Shown: positions 1 through 4,933 of the stretch, piece after piece
How positions within the stretch are numbered: position 1 is the stretch's first letter
Layout: each line of letters opens with the position of its first letter
Source of the DNA: CAYMST01 sp964393115
GTDB taxonomy: Bacteria; Bacteroidota; Bacteroidia; Cytophagales; Cyclobacteriaceae
DNA length: 6,137 bases
Direction of reading: 5' to 3'
NCBI GenBank assembly: GCA_964393115.1
Contig: CAYMST010000280.1
Span: forward strand, 1-6,137
The notes under the pieces: model-generated
Seen by the model: only the letters and a program-made list of their open reading frames with translations
Database searches by the model: none
Told to the model about the DNA's origin: nothing
Made by a program: the position numbers and the translations under genes

Positions 1-912
1 CCAGAAAAGATCAGAATGGTCGGTAAGACCAAGTTGATTCCCAAAATGAATCAACAAGTTCTCCCCTACTTAGCCATTAAATTTCGAACGGGGACCGCTT
101 CTTCAGAAACAGCCCGTAAGGGAAGAGACTACCGCACGGCAAAAGCCTATGCCGTATTGGATGGTATCAGCGAAGAGGTATTTCAAGAGATCATTGATGA
201 GTTTTACACCATTTTTATCCAAAAAATGAAAATGGTTGGCATCGAGTATACCAAACAAGAGAATCTAAAGTCTAGTAAGGTTTACCAAGAATTCATTCAA
301 AAAGAAGAAAAAAGAACCTTTAATCAAGCCAACTTCGGAACGTCACATGTTTATACCGGAAACAACGATCCTTTTTTCAAATATCCGACTATCGTACTAA
401 AGCCTTTAAAAATGATCAAGCAGGCAGATGCAACGGGTATGACCTGTATTCGACTGACGGTTGATTTTGCTGAATTTGATATGAGTGTAGATATTTCAAA
501 ATCATACGGTTCTGATGCGTATCGGAGATGGACAACCATTAGCACTAATTATTCGGCAGATGTTATTCCAGGGATTAAAGTAACGACTACCTTCCAAGAT
601 GGTAGTTTACAGGCAGCACTAACCGGAGGCTTCTTCAACGCACCGGGACTATACCTGGTAAATGAAAAAGGTGGTGCCTTGAGTTTTATGTTGAATAGCC
701 CTATTTACACCTTATTTCAAGAGGCCCAGGTAAAAGCATATGATGATAAAGTACCAGAATTTAGCAAGCGCAAATTCTCTGTTTTTGGAGGTGGTATGAA
801 ACTCGGAACCTGGGTAATAAAACCTAGCGTTGAAGAATATAAGACAGCCACATTGGCGTCCCTTGAGAAGTTTGTGGATTTGGTTGTAGAGAAAATCAAA
901 TCTGAAGAATAA
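1..912 (+). CDS. Conserved-looking hypothetical protein, 5' end missing
   Basis: I do not recognise this family. The reading frame is open to the first base of the window (P-E-K-I-R precedes the first ATG at 16), so the real start probably lies upstream and any signal peptide would be outside the window. The visible 303 residues look like a soluble mixed alpha/beta protein. There is no obvious membrane segment, and the C-terminal half is rich in Gly, Phe, Tyr and Thr (GGFFNAPGLYLV, FSVFGGGMKLGTWVIKP). The last roughly 30 residues form a likely amphipathic helix (VEEYKTATLASLEKFVDLVV). The gene ends at TAA 910-912, about 45 bp before a terminator-like hairpin. That it is a real gene is well supported by the long frame and balanced composition. 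Its function is unknown, and ATG 16 as the true start is unlikely but not excluded. Confidence 0.8.
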   Translation, partial: PEKIRMVGKTKLIPKMNQQVLPYLAIKFRTGTASSETARKGRDYRTAKAYAVLDGISEEVFQEIIDEFYTIFIQKMKMVGIEYTKQENLKSSKVYQEFIQKEEKRTFNQANFGTSHVYTGNNDPFFKYPTIVLKPLKMIKQADATGMTCIRLTVDFAEFDMSVDISKSYGSDAYRRWTTISTNYSADVIPGIKVTTTFQDGSLQAALTGGFFNAPGLYLVNEKGGALSFMLNSPIYTLFQEAQVKAYDDKVPEFSKRKFSVFGGGMKLGTWVIKPSVEEYKTATLASLEKFVDLVVEKIKSEE

Positions 913-955
913 ATACCGTTATACTCGGTCATAAGTAAATAACTACCATTTATCA

Positions 956-985
956 ACCTCAGTTCTTAAAAGGCTGAGGTATTTT
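956..985 (+). terminator. Possible intrinsic terminator
   Basis: ACCTCAG (956-962) and CTGAGGT (974-980) form a 7-bp perfect stem with an 11-nt loop, followed by ATTTT. It lies about 45 bp after the stop codon at 910-912, in the right orientation to end that transcript. The T-run is short, so this may be a weak terminator or a 3'-end-stabilising hairpin. Confidence 0.5.
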
Positions 986-1021
986 ACCCGGTTAATATTC
1001 TTTTGTTCATACAATATTCCT

Positions 1022-1043
1022 TTTTGACAAGTTAATGTCAAAA
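1022..1043. promoter_or_regulatory. Inverted repeat, candidate operator
   Basis: TTTTGACA (1022-1029) and TGTCAAAA (1036-1043) are perfect reverse complements separated by AGTTAA. The 8-bp arms and 6-bp spacer match the dimensions of a site for a dimeric regulator. It sits 179 bp upstream of the repeat-protein start codon. The left arm contains TTGACA, the sigma70 -35 consensus, but no -10 element is correctly spaced, and Bacteroidota promoters do not use that consensus. A regulatory role is inferred from symmetry alone. Confidence 0.3.
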
Positions 1044-1222
1044 CTTAGCTCAAAGTATATTTATCACCCTCGTTGATTGGTTTCACAGTAGTTTTCGAAT
1101 AATTTTACAGTCAATTTAACACTGGATTCTATTTTTTTCAGCCACACAGTTTATTAATTGAATGCATTAGTAAGCGCTGTTCTCAAAAAGTAAAATCATA
1201 TTTTTCAGTAAAAGCTATATTT

Positions 1223-2248
1223 ATGAAACCCTTGTATCTATCTTTTTTAATTGCTTATTCATTTATTTCCACATCATATGCACAAACCAACGTACCCGAT
1301 GCGGGCTTGACATCTGGTGATTCTTGGCTTCATCTAAATCGATTTAACGATAAAAGAGTGGCTATTGGTTATGGTGACGGGTCTGGAAGGTCATTGATAT
1401 TTGAAAAGGATGTTGGCATATCATCGGTAAATAATTGGCTTCACCTAAATAGATTTAACGATAACAGAGTGGCTATCGGTTACGGTGATGGATCTGGAAG
1501 GTCACTAGTTCTTGAAAAAGAAGTTGGCATATCATCAGTAAATAACTGGCTTCACTTTAATCGATTTAATGATAACAAAATTGCAATTGGTTACGGTAAC
1601 GGTTCTGGAAGCTCTTTAACTTTTGAGAAACACAATGGCATATCTTCTGTCAATGGATGGCTTCACTTTAATCGATTTAACAGTAATAAAGTTGCTATTG
1701 GTTATGGTGATGGATCTGGAAAGTCCTTAACTTTTGAGAGAGATAACGGCATATCTTCTGCCAATGGATGGCTTCACTTTAATCGATTCAACAGTAATAA
1801 AGTTGCCATTGGTTATGGTGATGGTTCTGGAAAGTCCTTAACTTTTGAGAAAGATAACGGCATATCCTCAAAAAATGGTTGGTTACACCTAAATAGATTT
1901 GGAGGAAATAAAGTAGCTATTGGTTACAACGAAGACGCCGATCTCGTGGTTAAAGGTAGAATTACAACAAAGAAAGTAGTTTGTACCTTGGACGAATTTC
2001 CTGATTTCGTGTTTCATGAAAATTATAAACTTAAATCTCTGGATGAAATTGAACTCTACATCCAAAAAAACAACCATCTTCCAGAGATTCCTAGTGAGAC
2101 TACTGTCTTAAAAGAAGGAGTTGAGCTTGCCGAACTAAGTGCAAAACTTCTTCAGAAAATTGAGGAACTAACTCTTTATACAATTGAGCAACAAAAGCTT
2201 ATTGAGCAGCAAAATAAAAGAATTGAAGCCTTAGAGAGTGGACGTTAA
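1223..2248 (+). CDS. Secreted tandem-repeat protein with tail-fibre-like C-terminal domain
   Basis: This is a probable exported, surface-type protein of 341 residues. Residues 1-20 are a signal peptide with a hydrophobic core and an S-Y-A cleavage site before Q21. Residues 30-236 hold five complete 37-residue repeats and one partial repeat, with the core W-L-H-x-N-R-F-N, then VAIGYGDGSG, then S-L-x-F-E-K and an N/V-G-I end. The predicted character is short beta strands with Gly/Asp turns. Residues about 238-320 match the conserved C-terminal region of many Bacteroidota 'tail fiber domain' or degenerate S74-like proteins: LVVKGRITTKKV, then FPDFVFHENYKL, then HLPEIPS and ELSAKLLQKIEELTLY. A coiled coil rich in I, E and Q runs to the end (about 310-338) and would allow trimerisation. 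No protease active site can be claimed. The ATG at 1223 is chosen because the signal peptide begins there; no Shine-Dalgarno sequence is visible. Role (adhesin, fibre or cell-surface structure) is unknown. Confidence 0.85.
   Translation: MKPLYLSFLIAYSFISTSYAQTNVPDAGLTSGDSWLHLNRFNDKRVAIGYGDGSGRSLIFEKDVGISSVNNWLHLNRFNDNRVAIGYGDGSGRSLVLEKEVGISSVNNWLHFNRFNDNKIAIGYGNGSGSSLTFEKHNGISSVNGWLHFNRFNSNKVAIGYGDGSGKSLTFERDNGISSANGWLHFNRFNSNKVAIGYGDGSGKSLTFEKDNGISSKNGWLHLNRFGGNKVAIGYNEDADLVVKGRITTKKVVCTLDEFPDFVFHENYKLKSLDEIELYIQKNNHLPEIPSETTVLKEGVELAELSAKLLQKIEELTLYTIEQQKLIEQQNKRIEALESGR
1310..1930 (+). repeat. Five and a half in-frame 111-bp coding repeats
   Basis: Units begin at 1310, 1421, 1532, 1643, 1754 and 1865 (the last partial). 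The invariant TGG codon falls exactly every 111 bp at 1325, 1436, 1547, 1658, 1769 and 1880, so no indels have accumulated. Units 4 and 5 differ at only 5 of 111 bases, two of them changing the residue (Val to Ala, Arg to Lys), which indicates a recent duplication. Units 1 and 2 resemble each other (RVAIG, GRSL), while units 3-5 share SLTFE and Lys before V/IAIG. The last unit breaks off after GYN and leads into the C-terminal domain. Confidence 0.95.
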
Positions 2249-2266
2249 CATCACTTTTTAGTATGT

Positions 2267-2302
2267 AATTTTGGGGTAGCTTGACTTAGCTATCCCAAAA
2301 TT
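2267..2302. terminator. Long stem-loop between convergent genes
   Basis: AATTTTGGGGTAGC (2267-2280) pairs with GCTATCCCAAAATT (2289-2302) around an 8-nt loop, giving a 14-bp stem. The one imperfect position (2276/2293) is a G-U wobble in plus-strand RNA but a C-A mismatch in minus-strand RNA, so the hairpin is stronger as the 3' end of the upstream repeat-protein gene, whose stop is 19 nt away. The T-run is on the 5' side of the GC stem and the A-run on the 3' side, and no U-tract follows on either strand. It is therefore not a textbook intrinsic terminator and may instead stabilise the 3' end. Confidence 0.5.
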
Positions 2303-2337
2303 GATAATATCTCAATATTCCGTTGAATCACTATTTC

Positions 2338-2937
2338 CTAATCCCCTTTGGTTCCAAAAACATAATCCCATAACGGCGAACTCACACCATATTTTGAGTT
2401 ATCATGTTGATAGTGATGCTTTAAGTGCCATTTTTTAAGTAATTGTCCCACTTTAGAGTTCATCTTATGATGGTGCGTAGCAAAGTGGATATAATCATAG
2501 CATAAATATCCGATCAAGAAAAAAGCCATAAAGGGTAATGAGTATTCAAATGGAATCACAATCCTAAACAGCCAGTATAATATAGTAGCGATTAGTAAAG
2601 CCGGGCCTGGTGGCATAACGAGCCTCGTCGGATCATTAGGATCATCGTGATGAAGCCCGTGAAAAAGGAAAACAAAACGCTTCATCGTTTTTGATTTCGC
2701 TACAAAGTGAAAAATATAACGATGCAAAAGGTATTCTGTTAACGTCCAAATAATTAATCCAATAACTCCGAAGCCAACTATTTCAGTCCATCCTAGATCC
2801 AGATATGCTATGGAGTAATAAAGAAGTCCAAAAATGATTGGTGTCCATAAAACCAATGGAACTATTGGGTGAACATGAGACAATGCTTCCAAAACTGGAT
2901 TCTTGAATAACCTTATAGACTGGTATTTTTTGGACAT
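2338..2937 (-). CDS. FA2H/Scs7-like fatty-acid hydroxylase (membrane di-iron)
   Basis: This is a 199-residue integral membrane protein of the fatty-acid hydroxylase/sterol desaturase superfamily. It carries the histidine clusters expected to bind two irons: H72-x4-H77 (HRYIFH), H93-x2-HH97 (HGLHH), H151-x3-HHH157 and H171-x2-HH175 followed by H178. The stretch HGLHHDDPNDPTRLVMPP is typical of sphingolipid fatty-acid 2-hydroxylases (FA2H, yeast Scs7), as is the end NSKYGVSSPLWDYVFGT. Hydrophobic segments lie at about 26-45, 53-70, 113-129 and 135-150. There is no cytochrome b5 domain, so electrons must come from elsewhere. By homology it probably 2-hydroxylates a long-chain acyl group, perhaps of a sphingolipid; the substrate is inferred. 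The frame extends to a TTG at 2979, but ATG 2937 is preferred because the protein then begins MSKKYQSIRLFKN just before the first conserved region. It is last in a same-strand row, 88 bp after the DUF4199 gene. Confidence 0.85.
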   Translation of the reverse strand: MSKKYQSIRLFKNPVLEALSHVHPIVPLVLWTPIIFGLLYYSIAYLDLGWTEIVGFGVIGLIIWTLTEYLLHRYIFHFVAKSKTMKRFVFLFHGLHHDDPNDPTRLVMPPGPALLIATILYWLFRIVIPFEYSLPFMAFFLIGYLCYDYIHFATHHHKMNSKVGQLLKKWHLKHHYQHDNSKYGVSSPLWDYVFGTKGD

Positions 2938-3025
2938 GTGGAAATTATCAAGATATAACTGGAAAGAAGTTCTCCTCAAAAATCACAAATTTCATTCTAT
3001 CTTTAAAAGGATTTTATCATAGGAA

Positions 3026-3532
3026 CTACTTTTTCTTCAAAATAGCTGCACAAATTAAGCTCACTGCTAGTCCGATCGGTAATATCTCCATGTATGTGAA
3101 GCCAATTTTTATCAACGGGTTCTTATACATCTCTTGAAACCCTCTCATTTCATCTGTTTTCACTTTTATTTCCTCTACGGATTCTCCACTTTCTTGCAGC
3201 TTTTGAATAGCATATTGCGTGTATTGGTCCATAAAGTCAGTCCCATAGGTGGAAATGATTATCATCCATGTGATGACGTAAATCGTTGAGGCTATGAGTG
3301 TAATAAACAACCCAATCTGAAAAGCAGATCCAAATGTTATCATTCCTCCCAGCTGCTTATCGCGGTAAGATCGTATCCCGAAGAAGATGGAAGAGAACGC
3401 TAAAATCATGGTGGCAAACCCTAATAACTCACCACTATCATAATCTATTTCACCTTTGTAGGTGGTTCCGAATAACATAGCGGCAACGATCAGACCGGCT
3501 ACAATTCCAAACTTGAATACCGTTTTTTTCAT
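3026..3532 (-). CDS. DUF4199 family membrane protein
   Basis: This is a 168-residue protein with four predicted membrane helices (about 6-23, 36-53, 71-94 and 143-165). A charged, helical 45-residue segment lies between the third and fourth (about 97-138: MDQYTQYAIQKL, ESVEEIKVKTDEMRGFQEMYKNP). The pattern LGFATMILAFSSIFFGIRSYRD, then LGGMITFGSAFQIGL, then the YKNPL turn and a Lys-rich end (KKK) matches Bacteroidota DUF4199 proteins; the function of that family is not known to me. ATG 3532 is well placed, with helix 1 starting just after MKKTVFKFG. It lies 166 bp downstream of the membrane-anchored LuxR-type regulator on the same strand, and that gap holds a 20-bp palindrome. The family call is confident; no biochemical role is claimed. 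Confidence 0.85.
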   Translation of the reverse strand: MKKTVFKFGIVAGLIVAAMLFGTTYKGEIDYDSGELLGFATMILAFSSIFFGIRSYRDKQLGGMITFGSAFQIGLFITLIASTIYVITWMIIISTYGTDFMDQYTQYAIQKLQESGESVEEIKVKTDEMRGFQEMYKNPLIKIGFTYMEILPIGLAVSLICAAILKKK

Positions 3533-3584
3533 TTGTTTACAGTTGATTGTGTGCTACAAACCAATAGAAACCTAGCTTCACACC

Positions 3585-3604
3585 TATCATACTAAAGTAT
3601 GATA
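3585..3604. promoter_or_regulatory. 20-bp palindrome, candidate operator for the DUF4199 gene
   Basis: TATCATACT and AGTATGATA are perfect 9-bp reverse complements around a central AA. The right edge of the element nearest the gene is 53 bp upstream of the DUF4199 start at 3532, a typical operator or activator position. LuxR-type regulators commonly bind palindromes of about 18-20 bp as dimers, and such a regulator is the next gene upstream. The 2-nt centre and missing T-run make a terminator unlikely. The link to this particular regulator is inference. Confidence 0.4.
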
Positions 3605-3658
3605 TTGTTGAATAGGCTAAAATTTATGGATAGAAACTATAAGGCAATTTGATGTTTT

Positions 3659-3674
3659 AACCATGAGAATGGTT
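3659..3674 (-). other. Short hairpin after the regulator gene
   Basis: AACCAT and ATGGTT form a 6-bp stem with a 4-nt loop, 25 nt past the stop of the LuxR-type gene. In minus-strand RNA it is followed by AAAACATC rather than a U-tract, so a terminator function is doubtful. It could mark or stabilise the 3' end of the HAD-regulator transcript. Confidence 0.3.
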
Positions 3675-3698
3675 GATTAACTAAAAAAGGTTACTCAC

Positions 3699-4166
3699 TT
3701 AAGACAAGAGATTAAGTTCTTTTCCTTTCATAACGGCCTGTGTTCGTCGTTTCACATTCAGTTTTGTGAATAACTTAGAAGAGTGTGATTTTACCGTCGG
3801 TAGCGAGATAAATAACTTATCGGCAATTTCTTGATTCGTTAGGCCCAAAGCCATAAATTGAAGCACCTCGTATTCACGATGACTCAATCCATAAGATTTA
3901 AAATTAATCAAGTCCGTATCAATAGCCTCAACTGGATCAACCTCTGGTTTTCTATTCGTTAGATTCCGTCCCATCCATATCCCTAGACCAGAGAAAATAA
4001 GTGCCACTATGCCTAGATATACCTCAGTCGTAAGGTCTTGTTGTACATATCTATATTCGAAATATTTAAGCACGACGAGCGTAAAAGCCAACAAAAGTCC
4101 ATAAATCAGTATTAGTAGCATTGACTTTCTACTATTTCTATCTTTATATGTTTGGGAGAGACTCAA
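3699..4166 (-). CDS. Membrane-anchored LuxR-type transcriptional regulator
   Basis: This is a 155-residue protein with two N-terminal membrane helices (about 16-35 and 48-66) and a C-terminal LuxR/GerE helix-turn-helix (about 93-152). The DNA-binding part reads GLSHREYEVLQFMALG, TNQEIADKLFIS and the recognition helix LPTVKSHSSKLFTKL, all standard for the family. There is no receiver domain with a phosphorylatable Asp and no autoinducer domain. Positive residues before helix 1 (R13, K14) and after helix 2 (R67, R72, K73) put both ends in the cytoplasm, with a roughly 12-residue outside loop. It is probably a one-component regulator held at the membrane; the signal is unknown. The chosen start is a TTG whose TTGA overlaps the stop of the HAD gene, suggesting translational coupling. 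The alternative is ATG 4121 (residue 16), which would start exactly at helix 1. The downstream DUF4199 gene is a possible target or signalling partner. Confidence 0.85.
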   Translation of the reverse strand: MSLSQTYKDRNSRKSMLLILIYGLLLAFTLVVLKYFEYRYVQQDLTTEVYLGIVALIFSGLGIWMGRNLTNRKPEVDPVEAIDTDLINFKSYGLSHREYEVLQFMALGLTNQEIADKLFISLPTVKSHSSKLFTKLNVKRRTQAVMKGKELNLLS

Positions 4167-4828
4167 TTATTCTTTTCAATTAGCTCTTTGATACTTCGGC
4201 TTGTCAAGGCCTCAAAATCATTAATTACTAGATGCGTAGAAGCAAGCTCTTCCTTTGTATGTGTAGTGGTAACCCCAATGACCTTCGAGCCTGAGCTCAA
4301 TCCAGCTTTAACACCTGATAGCGAATCTTCAATGACAATACAGTCCTCCGACGACAAACCCAGTGCATTGGCTCCTTTTATAAAAACTTCTGGATCAGGC
4401 TTTCCTTTTTGAATCGATCCTTCGTGTAAAATAGTATCAAAATACCCTTCTAAGTTGGTCTCTCCAAGAATAAAAGTCGCGTTTTCTAACGGTGCAGAGG
4501 TACATACGGCCGTTTTCACATTAGCTTCCTTTATTTCCTTTAAGAATCGTTCTAAACCGTTTAACGGAACGGCATGTCCTTTATACAAATCACGAAATAT
4601 TTGTTCTTTTTCACTTCCTAGTTCGGCTACTTCTTGCGGCGTAATTTTGCCGAACAACTTGGGTACCCATTGTTTATTCGGAGTGCCATAAATATTTCTT
4701 TTGATCTCTTCTTCTGAAAGGTTTTTTCCGTGCTTTTTACAAAAGATGATTAAAGCTTCTAAGTGATAAGGGTTGGTATCGACAATTACCCCATCCATAT
4801 CGAACAATACTCCGTATTCCATTTCCAT
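4163..4828 (-). CDS. HAD-family phosphatase, beta-phosphoglucomutase-like
   Basis: This 221-residue cytoplasmic enzyme has all four haloacid-dehalogenase motifs. Motif I is D10-M-D12-G-V-I-V-D-T (nucleophile D10, acid/base D12). Motif II is T110-S111 in VCTSAP. Motif III is K143 in GKPDP. Motif IV is E167-D168 in IEDSLSG. A helical cap (about 18-85) between motifs I and II places it in subfamily I, with the beta-phosphoglucomutase and phosphoglycolate phosphatase types. Length is normal for the family. It probably hydrolyses a small phosphorylated metabolite such as a sugar phosphate; the substrate cannot be read from sequence, and mutase activity is not excluded. Two starts compete: ATG 4828 and ATG 4822 (residue 3). 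A TAnnTTTG-like element lies only 4 bp upstream of ATG 4828. Its stop overlaps the start of the LuxR-type gene by 4 nt, and dnaE ends 105 bp upstream on the same strand. Confidence 0.9.
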   Translation of the reverse strand: MEMEYGVLFDMDGVIVDTNPYHLEALIIFCKKHGKNLSEEEIKRNIYGTPNKQWVPKLFGKITPQEVAELGSEKEQIFRDLYKGHAVPLNGLERFLKEIKEANVKTAVCTSAPLENATFILGETNLEGYFDTILHEGSIQKGKPDPEVFIKGANALGLSSEDCIVIEDSLSGVKAGLSSGSKVIGVTTTHTKEELASTHLVINDFEALTSRSIKELIEKNN

Positions 4829-4832
4829 AACA

Positions 4833-4840
4833 CAAAACTA
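4833..4840 (-). promoter_or_regulatory. Candidate -7 promoter element of the HAD-regulator unit
   Basis: On the minus strand this reads TAGTTTTG, an exact match to the Bacteroidota -7 consensus TAnnTTTG. It lies in the 105-bp gap after dnaE and would place the transcription start at or within a few bases of the HAD start codon, giving a leaderless or near-leaderless message. No clear TTG element is found about 20 bp further upstream, so the match could be chance. Confidence 0.35.
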
Positions 4841-4933
4841 TCAACCAAGTTGAAATTTATGGATAAAGATTGAATTGTACTTCATCAGCCCATTATTTCA
4901 AAAGATCAAAGACTATAGATCATATAGCGCATA

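Larger units (their letters stand above)
913..1222. other. 310-bp gene-free intergenic region
   Basis: This AT-rich spacer lies between two plus-strand genes, and I find no credible small gene in it. It holds a terminator-like hairpin near its left end (956-985) and a perfect 8-bp inverted repeat (1022-1043). The rest is expected to carry the promoter of the downstream repeat-protein gene, but no convincing match to the Bacteroidota promoter (TTG, about 20 bp, then TAnnTTTG) was found. The nearest are TATTTTTC at 1199-1206 and TAGTTTTC near 1088-1095. Each misses the final G and neither has a well-placed upstream TTG element. Confidence 0.6.

Noticed and set aside
1024..1062. TTGACA plus TATATT as a sigma70 promoter
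   Set aside because: The spacer is 26 bp, far from 17, and Bacteroidota housekeeping promoters use TTG and TAnnTTTG instead.
1161..1168. AATGCATT palindrome before the repeat-protein gene
   Set aside because: An 8-bp self-complementary word is expected by chance in AT-rich DNA and has no extended symmetry.
1310..1930. Regular repeats as a CRISPR array
   Set aside because: The 111-bp units are contiguous, in frame and translated; there are no unique spacers between short repeats.
1223..2248. GYGDGSG segments as RTX calcium-binding repeats
   Set aside because: RTX repeats are tandem GGxGxDxux nonapeptides. Here the Gly/Asp turn occurs once per 37 residues and lacks the pattern.
2938..2979. 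Upstream TTG start for the FA2H-like gene
   Set aside because: It would add 14 residues with no family-like features. ATG 2937 gives a start directly before the conserved N-terminal region.
4152..4691. Plus-strand frames opposite the HAD gene
   Set aside because: They are antisense to a gene with all four HAD motifs, and their Ser/Pro-rich products look like shadow translations.
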